DNA of 5,402 nucleotides, taken from the NCBI GenBank assembly GCA_017556595.1, contig JAFYML010000259.1, positions 1 through 5,402 of the forward strand, read 5' to 3'. The DNA comes from Bacteroides sp. GTDB taxonomy: Bacteria; Bacteroidota; Bacteroidia; Bacteroidales; Bacteroidaceae. The position numbers and the translations under genes are program-made. The stretch's first letter is position 1, and the number at the start of each line of letters is the position of its first letter. Below the pieces are notes generated by a model. The model was not told where the DNA came from. It worked only from the letters and a program-made list of their open reading frames with translations, and ran no database searches. Positions 1-5,402 of this stretch are shown here, in pieces.

Positions 1-1708
1 CTGTAGCATTGATATTTGAACCATAAGTTGTCTTTTCGATAGCTTGACCGAGTACAACGTCGATGCTATGGTTGTCGATTTCGAATGCATAGCTTGCAGT
101 GTTGTTCCAAGAGATATTAGACCAAATGTTCATGTTTTGGGTTACTTGATCCTTGGTAACAGGGTTTGCACCAATATTATTCTTGATTGCCATGTTGCGA
201 TAAGCGCTGTCGCCCTTGCGATAACCGAATTGAGACTTGATGTTAAGACCCTTGATAGGTTGCAAGTTAACGTAAGCACTCAAAGTCATGTTCCAACTCT
301 TGTTCATATTCAAACCGTGGCTGTTTGATGCAGCAAGTGCGATTGGGTTTGATTGAACCGAACCATCAAGGTTCCAACCATCTGCGATAGCCTCTGGACG
401 AGTATAGAAATTACCATTGTCGTCATATACAGGGAAGAGAGGGTTAGCAAGGAGGAGGTCCTTAATGTTATTCCAGTACATGTTACCTTGTGAAAGACCA
501 CGACGAGAGTTGTGAGAGAAGAAGAATGTTTGACCAACTGTCAATACATTGTACGACTTATCTTGGCTCTTGATGATGTTATGATCAGTGTTCACGCGTA
601 CAGTGTGACGGCTATATTCAGAAGGAGTTACACCACCGAGGATACCATCTTGATCGGTGTATGAATAACCCAAAGAGAATGTAGAAACATCGTTACCACC
701 AGTTACAGAGATTGCGTGATTTTGTGTCATAGCACCTTCTTGATAAGATTCACCAATCCAGTCTGTACCCTTCCAACCATTTTCAAGCATTTCGCCATTT
801 TCGTCGAAGAGACTGTTGTAGATATCTTCAGGAAGTTGAGCTTTCCAATCTGGTTCAGCATATTGACCAGCGAAACGTGCACGGAGCTTACGGCTATAGA
901 TATAATCTTGCGCATTAGCAACATCTGGACGCTTGTACATATATTGCCAACCTACATAACCATTGTATGAGAGGTTAACCTTGCTGTTCGAGCCTTTCTT
1001 AGTAGTAATAAGGATTACACCATTAGCAGCACGAGCACCATAAATAGCAGCAGAAGCAGCATCCTTCAAAACGTCGATACTTTCGATATCGCCAGGGTTA
1101 AGGTCGTTCAAGTCACCACCTACAACACCATCGATTACGTAAAGAGGATTTGAATCACCTACAGTACCAATACCACGAATGTTTACCTTAAAGCCTTCAC
1201 CTGCTTGACCACTATTTTGCATAATGATTACACCAGGAGTTTGGCTTTGCATAGCTGAAAGTGCTGATGTTGTAGAAAGTCTTTCAAGGTCATCACCCTT
1301 CACCTGTACAGTAGCACCGGTGAGGAGTTTTTTCTTCTGAACACCGTAACCAATAACGACTACGTCTTCAAGGAATTGTGAGTTTTCAGAAAGTGTAACC
1401 ACCATACCTGGAGCAGCAGCTACTTTCGCTGTAGTGTAACCCACAAAACTGATTTCAAGAGTCTCTCCTTTTGATACATCTAAAGTAAACTTACCATCGA
1501 TGTCGGTAATTGTACCATTAGTTGTACCTGAAACACGAATACTGGCACCGATGACAGGTTCACCAAAATCATCGACAACAGTACCTGTGATGGACTGAGT
1601 TTGTGCAACGATGACGTTTCCATCTCCACACACAAAACCAGGAGCACCACTAGCAAACAGTGCGAACAATGCGCCTGCAAGCCACGAGTTAATTTTTTTG
1701 ATACACAT
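1..1708 (-). CDS. SusC/RagA-family TonB-dependent outer-membrane receptor, N-terminal part (C-terminus off window)
   Basis: This is an outer-membrane importer that, with a SusD lipoprotein, takes up oligosaccharides using TonB energy. The frame is open from ATG at 1708 to the left edge: 569 codons of a protein usually near 1000 residues. The N-terminus has a basic start and a hydrophobic stretch (about residues 10-22), with likely cleavage near VIVA|QTQ (35/36). A carboxypeptidase-regulatory-like domain follows (about 39-109, SITGTVVDDFGEPVIGAS to SFVGYTT). A TonB-box-like segment DVVVIGYG lies at 115-122. The plug domain (about 125-236) carries the SusC/RagA signatures NPLYVIDGV and LKDAASAAIYGARAANGV. 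After that comes beta-barrel sequence. No STN domain is visible. I translated the frame through the plug and most of the barrel part and saw no stop or frameshift. The gene has its own long upstream region, so it is probably transcribed separately from the GH43 gene. Family assignment is firm; the substrate is not readable from sequence. Confidence 0.96.
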   Translation of the reverse strand, partial: MCIKKINSWLAGALFALFASGAPGFVCGDGNVIVAQTQSITGTVVDDFGEPVIGASIRVSGTTNGTITDIDGKFTLDVSKGETLEISFVGYTTAKVAAAPGMVVTLSENSQFLEDVVVIGYGVQKKKLLTGATVQVKGDDLERLSTTSALSAMQSQTPGVIIMQNSGQAGEGFKVNIRGIGTVGDSNPLYVIDGVVGGDLNDLNPGDIESIDVLKDAASAAIYGARAANGVILITTKKGSNSKVNLSYNGYVGWQYMYKRPDVANAQDYIYSRKLRARFAGQYAEPDWKAQLPEDIYNSLFDENGEMLENGWKGTDWIGESYQEGAMTQNHAISVTGGNDVSTFSLGYSYTDQDGILGGVTPSEYSRHTVRVNTDHNIIKSQDKSYNVLTVGQTFFFSHNSRRGLSQGNMYWNNIKDLLLANPLFPVYDDNGNFYTRPEAIADGWNLDGSVQSNPIALAASNSHGLNMNKSWNMTLSAYVNLQPIKGLNIKSQFGYRKGDSAYRNMAIKNNIGANPVTKDQVTQNMNIWSNISWNNTASYAFEIDNHSIDVVLGQAIEKTTYGSNINAT

Positions 1709-1745
1709 AATTGATTAGATTTACGATCCTACTTTTACCTTTAGC

Positions 1746-1770
1746 GCACTATTCGGATCTTTTATAGTGC
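1746..1770 (-). other. Hairpin in the susC leader
   Basis: GCACTAT (1746-1752) and ATAGTGC (1764-1770) form a perfect 7-bp inverted repeat around an 11-nt loop. It lies 38 bp upstream of the susC start codon, inside the transcript if the promoter near 1920 is right. No U-tract follows in the transcribed direction, so it does not look like a terminator. It could be a leader stability or translational control element, or an operator dyad. The dyad is seen directly; any function is inference. Confidence 0.4.
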
Positions 1771-1915
1771 AAGGATTAATTAATAAAAGGGTTTTTAGTA
1801 CATTAATTTGTTTTAGTTGTGTTAAAATAGGAATCGACGTTTTTCATGTGGTTAAAAGGTAGCATTAGTCATAGTAAATCGGGTATGAAAGCGACACAAC
1901 GCCTATTTTGACAAG

Positions 1916-1923
1916 CAAAAATA
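1916..1923 (-). promoter_or_regulatory. Candidate -7 promoter box for susC
   Basis: Read on the minus strand this is TATTTTTG, a full match to the Bacteroidota primary-sigma -7 consensus TAnnTTTG. I found no other match in the intergenic region in this orientation. It predicts a start near 1909-1911 and a leader of about 200 nt. No TTG is seen at the usual -33 spacing (18-21 nt upstream). A missing -33 element fits a promoter that needs an activator, which agrees with the direct repeats immediately upstream. The match is short and A/T-rich, so chance remains possible. Confidence 0.5.
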
Positions 1924-1932
1924 TCACTATTC

Positions 1933-1987
1933 ACACTTATTAACGGATTAATTTACACATTTAACATATTCCATTAACACTTTTAAC
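1933..1987 (-). promoter_or_regulatory. Three direct repeats with exact 22-bp spacing, candidate activator operator for susC
   Basis: On the plus strand the copies are ACACTTATTAAC (1933-1944), ACACATTTAAC (1955-1965) and ACACTTTTAAC (1977-1987). Their starts are exactly 22 bp apart, so all three face the same side of the helix. In the direction of susC transcription they read GTTAA...GTGT. The nearest copy ends 9 bp upstream of the -7 box and covers the place of the missing -33 element. Direct repeats about two turns apart are typical of AraC-type DNA-binding domains, which hybrid two-component regulators of Bacteroidota glycan loci carry. No such regulator gene is in the window, so that link is inference. 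Confidence 0.5.
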
Positions 1988-2340
1988 GCAGCTAACCGCC
2001 ATAAACAATTCAAACAAGCCAAAAACGATTATTTTTTTTCGGTTCTACAAATTGCATCATGTCGCCTATATAAAGTGTTAATCTTACACTTTTAACAGTA
2101 ACAACCCTATGAATAGTCAAAAAACAGGTCACATTAAATCCAAGAGAGATTTCAAGTTTATACAATCAAAAAAAGCAATTTAATGCTCGCAAAATGTTAA
2201 AATCCCATTTGACACGAACGAATATTAACATCCCTTTTTACGCTATATATAATAAGGTATAGAGCAACGCTATTATTTTCACATTACACTCTATGCGTTA
2301 CGCTTATTTTTATCATTACTTACGACCAACCCTTATCTTA
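1988..2340. other. A/T-rich non-coding stretch upstream of the susC operator region
   Basis: No credible reading frame, RNA gene or terminator is visible here on either strand. It contains A and T runs (for example T8 near 2031-2038), an inverted repeat listed separately at 2072-2096, and a weak GCGTT/AACGC dyad around 2266-2300. It most likely serves as upstream regulatory DNA or spacer. A small RNA cannot be excluded from sequence alone. Confidence 0.5.
2072..2096. repeat. Inverted repeat containing a fourth copy of the ACACTTTTAAC motif
   Basis: AAAGTGT (2072-2078) and ACACTTT (2086-2092) are perfect inverted arms separated by 7 bp. The right arm runs on as ACACTTTTAAC (2086-2096), identical to the copy at 1977-1987, with starts 109 bp apart. 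It may be a distal binding site for the same regulator that would bind the three-copy array. The identity is seen directly; 11 A/T-rich bases can recur by chance. Confidence 0.35.
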
Positions 2341-2367
2341 ACTTAAGACCAAGCTTTGCCTTAAGTT
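2340..2367. repeat. Perfect 8-bp inverted repeat AACTTAAG / CTTAAGTT
   Basis: AACTTAAG (2340-2347) and CTTAAGTT (2360-2367) are perfect arms around a 12-bp spacer. There is no poly-T run on either side, so it is not an intrinsic terminator. It borders the 22-bp dyad array and may be an operator or a structural boundary of that element. Its right arm lies immediately before the first degenerate array unit. Confidence 0.35.
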
Positions 2368-2368
2368 G

Positions 2369-2500
2369 TGACATTATCTCGCCTTTGTTTTGGCATTAAC
2401 TCGACACCATAATGGCAACGCCTTGCCACTTCGATGGCAACACTTTGCCATAGGCTTGGCAAGGTTGTGCCACCGCGATGGCAGAGTTGTGCCAAGCCCT
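2369..2500. repeat. 22-bp-period array of 16-bp dyad units (TGGCAA-N4-TTGCCA type)
   Basis: Four good units start at 2413, 2435, 2457 and 2479, exactly 22 bp apart: TGGCAACGCCTTGCCA, TGGCAACACTTTGCCA, TGGCAAGGTTGTGCCA and TGGCAGAGTTGTGCCA. Each is a near-perfect dyad followed by a variable 6-bp linker. Degenerate units in the same register start at 2391 (TGGCATTAACTCGACA) and 2369 (TGACATTATCTCGCCT), which resemble each other more than the core. A last half-site TTGGCACA (2510-2517) pairs with TGTGCCAA (2488-2495). The arms can also pair between neighbours (for example TTGCCA 2423-2428 with TGGCAA 2435-2440 around a CTTCGA loop), so a transcript could fold in alternative ways. Function is unknown: a helix-phased protein-binding array or a structured RNA are both possible. 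Confidence 0.7.
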
Positions 2501-2519
2501 AAAAAAAGTTTGGCACACG

Positions 2520-2531
2520 AGAAGTACTTCT
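2520..2531. promoter_or_regulatory. 12-bp perfect palindrome AGAAGTACTTCT
   Basis: AGAAGTACTTCT is self-complementary over 12 bp with no spacer. It sits between the 22-bp dyad array and the GH43 terminator. A dyad of this size can be a dimeric regulator site, but no neighbouring promoter is evident. A chance palindrome is a serious alternative. Confidence 0.25.
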
Positions 2532-2546
2532 GGCGGGGGTTAGAGG

Positions 2547-2586
2547 AAAAAAAATCAGCCGCTATAATGATTATTACAGCGGCTGA
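2547..2586 (-). terminator. Intrinsic terminator after the GH43 gene
   Basis: The arms 2555-2568 and 2573-2586 pair over 14 positions with a single A-C mismatch around the 4-nt loop GATT; the outer 9 bp (TCAGCCGCT/AGCGGCTGA) are G/C-rich and perfect. On the minus strand the stem is followed at once by eight T residues (2554-2547). It lies 54 bp past the GH43 stop codon and should separate the enzyme transcript from the susC transcript. The plus-strand side has only a weak T-rich stretch, so it works best for minus-strand transcription. Confidence 0.92.
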
Positions 2587-2640
2587 AACAATTTTATTGC
2601 GGGAATAAGATTTTATGTATGCATACGCATCGGGAATGGA

Positions 2641-4035
2641 CTATTTGAATCGTACCCAATCAATCTCCATCTCTGTATCTGAAGCAGACTCTACAGAAAG
2701 GTTCTGCATTCCTTTAGCCTTATATGGCATAGGAATGGTAACTTCTTGCCATTCGGCAGTTACTGGGATGTCAAGAGTAGCAGTTTTGCCGGCAGTCATT
2801 ACAACTTTTCCACCTTGAGGTGCCTTTACATAGAATGTTACAGACTTAGGAGCTTTTTTACCGAAATCAAGTTCATTGAAGCATACCTTATCTCCGGTTT
2901 TTGCGAAAATAGTCTTCCAACCTTGGAAGTAGTTGGTTGTATCGCAATATTGAATGGCAGCACCTTGGATACTGCTGTAACGGTCGATATGAACTTTCTG
3001 AGTAGCCTTAACAGGACCTACACCACGCATAGTAGGCTTAATCTCCTGAATAGTACCATCCTCATTGAAATACAACTTCTCTATCTGCGCAGAACGATTC
3101 TTATCGAAGTTTGGAGAGTATGCGTTGTGGTGATAGAAGAAGTACCACTGACCCTTATAGTTTACAATACTGTGGTGATTTGTCCAGCAACCATTTTCAT
3201 GTTCTGCCATAATGATACCTTTGTATTCGTATGGACCCATAGGATTTTTACTCATTGCGTATCCGATAACCTCAGTATTCTCTCTAACGTATGGATATGT
3301 CAAGTAATAGTTACCATTGTATTCGAATGCGAATGGGCCTTCGGCCTGACGACTTGGAAGACCTTTAAGGCAGTTCACACCTACGTTTGTAAATTCACGA
3401 TCGCCCCATTTCATTGTTTCTACCGGATTATCCTCGGCAAGTTCAATCATATTGTCAGCAAGTTTTGCACAACGGCCTGCACCCCAGAAAATATAGCAGT
3501 TGCCGTCTGATGCCTTAAGAACGCAAGGGTCGATACCATTGATACCTTTAATAGGCTCTGGTTGGATTTCATAAGGACCTTCAGGTTTATCAGCGATGGC
3601 TACACCTACCGCAAACCCTCTACCCTTAGTAGCATTTGGGAAGTAGAAATAATATTTTCCATCCTTTTCGATACAGTCGGGAGCCCACATAGAATAGGCA
3701 GTTGGATTACCCCAAGGAACATCTTCTTGAGTTACGATTACACCGTGGTCGGTCCAAGTAGTAAGGTCTTCGGATGAGAATACGTGATAATCGGCCATAC
3801 TGAACCAAGGACTTCCGTCGTAATGAGTGACTACGCTTGGAATGTCGTGTGAAGGGAAAAGATAAATCTTGCCGTTAAACACGCGAGCAGTAGGGTCTGC
3901 CGTAAACTGATTATTGATAATAGGGTTAGTACCTGTTACCATTACATTGTCAGGGAGATTAGATTCGTCTAGGCCCTGAGGCTGCGTACATGCTACTACC
4001 GCAAACACAGCTGTTAGTAAAATCATTTTTTTCAT
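2641..4035 (-). CDS. Glycoside hydrolase family 43 lipoprotein with C-terminal CBM6-like domain
   Basis: This 464-residue exported enzyme probably removes alpha-L-arabinofuranosyl or beta-xylosyl groups from plant glycans. The N-terminus MKKMILLTAVFAVVAC is a lipoprotein signal with the lipidated cysteine at 16. No acidic surface-export signal follows directly (the next residues are TQPQGLDE), so a periplasmic or outer-membrane face is uncertain. The GH43 five-blade propeller spans about 36-340. Likely catalytic residues are D47 (TADPT), D169 (GIDPC) and E232 (AEGPF). WAPD (117-120) and NHHS (286-289) are also typical. The C-terminal part (about 345-464, including NELDFG and EIDWVRFK) resembles a CBM6-like beta-sandwich. 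The ATG at 4035 is chosen because it gives a complete lipoprotein signal. A 100-bp A/T-rich gap separates it from the phosphatase gene. That gap has no terminator or convincing promoter, so co-transcription is likely. The substrate and GH43 subfamily are not settled. Confidence 0.92.
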   Translation of the reverse strand: MKKMILLTAVFAVVACTQPQGLDESNLPDNVMVTGTNPIINNQFTADPTARVFNGKIYLFPSHDIPSVVTHYDGSPWFSMADYHVFSSEDLTTWTDHGVIVTQEDVPWGNPTAYSMWAPDCIEKDGKYYFYFPNATKGRGFAVGVAIADKPEGPYEIQPEPIKGINGIDPCVLKASDGNCYIFWGAGRCAKLADNMIELAEDNPVETMKWGDREFTNVGVNCLKGLPSRQAEGPFAFEYNGNYYLTYPYVRENTEVIGYAMSKNPMGPYEYKGIIMAEHENGCWTNHHSIVNYKGQWYFFYHHNAYSPNFDKNRSAQIEKLYFNEDGTIQEIKPTMRGVGPVKATQKVHIDRYSSIQGAAIQYCDTTNYFQGWKTIFAKTGDKVCFNELDFGKKAPKSVTFYVKAPQGGKVVMTAGKTATLDIPVTAEWQEVTIPMPYKAKGMQNLSVESASDTEMEIDWVRFK

Positions 4036-4135
4036 TTTAAAAAGAATTTTATAGTTTTATAAGTAAAAAACAGGGGTATGTTATTATAGTATGACTAATT
4101 ACCAAACAAAAAGTTTAATCTATACTAATTAATTA

Positions 4136-4636
4136 TTAAAAAAGCATAAGTTCCTTCAATTCGCAATTCGCCATTAACGGGATATCTTGATGGTCGATGC
4201 CCGTAAGTACGGATTGGATGATGCGACAAAAATAGCCGTGACTAAACAAAAGCAATGTTTCGCCATCGTGCTTTTCTTTTAATAGTTGTAAAAGCTGACA
4301 AGCACGGGCAGAGCATGCCTCCACACTCTCCACGCTATCGTTGATAACGGCACCAGCAATAGGCTTTCCGACAAGGTTACCCATATCCCGTTCGCGCAAC
4401 ATGGGTGTGTAAAGAGGTTGGTAAGATGTAAGTTTCAGTGCAATAGCTGCCGTGTCTTTGCAACGTTGCAAGTCACTGCAATAGACAGCATCGAAGTGCA
4501 GCTGCGAAAGGGGTTCGCATAAGGTAGATGCTTGCATCTTTCCCAATTCAGAAAGTGTGCCAGGCGTTTGTCCTTGAAAGATGCCACGAGCATTCTCTTC
4601 GGTTTCGCCGTGGCGAATTAAGTATATCGTCACCAT
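4136..4636 (-). CDS. Histidine phosphatase superfamily protein (phosphoglycerate mutase/CobC-like)
   Basis: This is a 166-residue cytoplasmic protein with the full histidine-phosphatase core. LIRHGET has R8 and the phospho-accepting H9. SDLQRCKDTA carries R58. The LRERDMG segment has the likely acid E82. FSHG has H133. Such enzymes hydrolyse phosphate esters of small molecules; the family includes alpha-ribazole phosphatase and sugar-phosphate phosphatases, and the substrate cannot be read here. It is shorter than the usual 190-210 residues, and the segment between E82 and H133 is compact, but all core residues are present. It sits between the GH127 and GH43 genes on the same strand. The ATG at 4636 places the RHG motif at the expected distance from the N-terminus. 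A terminator-like hairpin ends only 5 nt upstream of the start, leaving little room for a normal leader. Confidence 0.9.
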   Translation of the reverse strand: MVTIYLIRHGETEENARGIFQGQTPGTLSELGKMQASTLCEPLSQLHFDAVYCSDLQRCKDTAAIALKLTSYQPLYTPMLRERDMGNLVGKPIAGAVINDSVESVEACSARACQLLQLLKEKHDGETLLLFSHGYFCRIIQSVLTGIDHQDIPLMANCELKELMLF

Positions 4637-4641
4637 AGCAT

Positions 4642-4673
4642 AAAAATCCCCGACAGGCTTTCTCCATCGGGGA
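4642..4673 (-). terminator. Intrinsic terminator after the GH127 gene, abutting the phosphatase start
   Basis: TCCCCGA (4647-4653) and TCGGGGA (4667-4673) are perfect 7-bp arms, mostly G/C, around a 13-nt loop. On the minus strand the stem is followed by five T residues (4646-4642). It lies 14 bp past the GH127 stop codon and ends 5 nt before the phosphatase ATG at 4636. It could end the GH127 transcript completely or act as a partial terminator that lowers phosphatase and GH43 expression. The short T-run makes partial read-through plausible. Confidence 0.75.
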
Positions 4674-4687
4674 CTATAAGGTCATAA

Positions 4688-5402
4688 TTATTTAATTAAT
4701 CGCACATAGAACACACCACCGGCTACCGAGCCTGGTTTACTTTGGAAGCGAACGTTAATAACATCCTTATCCTTCAACCATTCGGCAGGAATAGCGTATT
4801 CTGCATTCACAAAGGCTTCGCGTTTCCACTTGCCTACAATGTTTTCGGTAGTCAACACCTTGTCGTCAATCATGATGTCGAACGAGCGATTACCGCTTTC
4901 GTTACCCCAATAGCGCACCATCAGCGTGAGGTTTTCTTCACCTTTGGTATCCATGTTATAAGCAAAGTATCCACCATTTTTAGCATCGCGCCATCCTTCG
5001 CCTTGGAAGTGTCCGCGTTCCGAGCGTTCGCTCTTCATATTATGATCCACTTCAGGTTGTTGTTCGGCTGTTGCGACTGCATCCACTGTACGAGCATCAA
5101 GTTCCAACTTTTGCTTTTCGGCATCGCGCATGCTCTGTTGATAATCGGCATACTCAGCATTGGTCATACTGAGCCAATACATCATGTAGCGGCTATCGTG
5201 AATATGACAGAAAGGTTCCAATTCAAGGTTCTTGAACTTTTCTTCGAACAATCCCGGCACGGTGAAGTGCAATGGCTTACCGCTAACGGGTTGCATACCT
5301 TCAAGTTTCTTTTGGATGTCGGCACGTTCGCCAATCAAGAATGGAGTATCGAAGAGCGATACCAATGGACCATGAGCGATGTGCGCCCAACGACCATCGT
5401 CA
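4688..5402 (-). CDS. GH127 (DUF1680) beta-L-arabinofuranosidase-like enzyme, C-terminal part (start off window)
   Basis: The frame is open from the right edge to TAA at 4688-4690: 237 visible residues. A TTG at 5365 is internal, since the reading continues upstream as DDGRWAHIAHGPLVSLF, so the gene begins outside the window. Residues 1-35 fit the strand segment (RWAHIAHGPLV) that follows the catalytic domain of GH127 enzymes. About 43-79 matches the DUF4986 type of domain (LELEPFCHIHDSRYMMYW). About 119-237 matches the DUF6805-type C-terminal beta-sandwich (GWRDAKNGGYF, RYWGNESGNRSFDIMIDD, YAIPAEWL, AGGVFYVRL). Between them is a charged helical linker. Family members remove beta-L-arabinofuranose or related sugars. 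The catalytic cysteine and glutamate would lie in the missing part, so activity cannot be judged. The neighbouring GH43 supports a role with arabinose-containing glycans. Confidence 0.85.
   Translation of the reverse strand, partial: DDGRWAHIAHGPLVSLFDTPFLIGERADIQKKLEGMQPVSGKPLHFTVPGLFEEKFKNLELEPFCHIHDSRYMMYWLSMTNAEYADYQQSMRDAEKQKLELDARTVDAVATAEQQPEVDHNMKSERSERGHFQGEGWRDAKNGGYFAYNMDTKGEENLTLMVRYWGNESGNRSFDIMIDDKVLTTENIVGKWKREAFVNAEYAIPAEWLKDKDVINVRFQSKPGSVAGGVFYVRLIK

Noticed and set aside
44..328. Plus-strand frames opposite the susC gene (for example 44-328 and 716-970)
   Set aside because: They are antisense to a continuous SusC frame with clear family signatures and have no recognisable features.
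1620..1640. Lipobox at C27 of the SusC-like protein (PGFVC)
   Set aside because: Valine at -1 does not fit a lipobox (Gly/Ala/Ser expected), and SusC proteins are barrel proteins, not lipoproteins.
2413..2494. Sigma-54 promoter (TGGCAC-N5-TTGC) in the TGGCAA...TTGC units
   Set aside because: The GG-to-GC spacing is one base short of the -24/-12 rule, and the units are symmetric dyads repeated four times, which a promoter would not explain. The TGGCAC at 2511 has no TTGC partner.
2369..2500. CRISPR array
   Set aside because: The period is only 22 bp with 6-bp linkers. There are no unique spacers of 25-40 bp and no cas genes.
2390..2608. 72-codon plus-strand frame across the dyad array
   Set aside because: Its sequence is the translated 22-bp repeats followed by the terminator hairpin. 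No domain or promoter supports it.
2746..3510. Long (254-codon) plus-strand open frame opposite the GH43 gene
   Set aside because: It is antisense to a GH43 frame with intact catalytic motifs and lipoprotein signal. Its translation is rich in Cys, Ile and Val with no recognisable domain, so it is a shadow frame.
4083..4110. E. coli-like promoter (TTG-N18-TATAAT, minus strand) before the GH43 gene
   Set aside because: Bacteroidota sigma factors favour TAnnTTTG, and TATAAT-like strings are common in such A/T-rich gaps. Too weak to call.

Overview
The window looks like a chromosomal piece of a gut or oral Bacteroidota (Bacteroides/Prevotella-like). The grounds are a SusC/RagA-type TonB-dependent receptor, a GH127 C-terminus with the accessory domains usual in this phylum, a lipoprotein GH43, A/T-rich intergenic DNA without clear Shine-Dalgarno sites, and one match to the Bacteroidota -7 promoter box (TAnnTTTG). 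The genus is inferred from style only.

All four genes lie on the minus strand, so transcription runs from right to left. From the right edge: the C-terminal part of a GH127-type beta-L-arabinofuranosidase-like enzyme (4688-5402, runs off the window); an intrinsic terminator (4642-4673); a small histidine phosphatase (4136-4636); a lipoprotein GH43 with a C-terminal CBM6-like domain (2641-4035); a strong intrinsic terminator (2547-2586); a 932-bp non-coding region (1709-2640); and the N-terminal 569 codons of a SusC-like receptor (1-1708, runs off the left edge). A susD would be expected beyond the left edge.

Together this looks like part of a polysaccharide utilization locus. SusC would import oligosaccharides, and GH43 and GH127 would remove arabinose- or xylose-type side groups, so an arabinose-containing plant glycan is a reasonable but unproven substrate. 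The phosphatase has no obvious role in this scheme.

The most interesting part is the long non-coding region upstream of susC. It holds two different arrays, each with an exact 22-bp period (about two helical turns). One is a set of three direct repeats (ACAC..TTAAC) just upstream of the -7 box, well placed to be an activator operator. The other, about 430 bp further upstream, is a set of four 16-bp dyad units (TGGCAA-N4-TTGCCA type) flanked by decayed copies. The susC leader, about 200 nt, contains a perfect 7-bp hairpin and a possible long-range stem.
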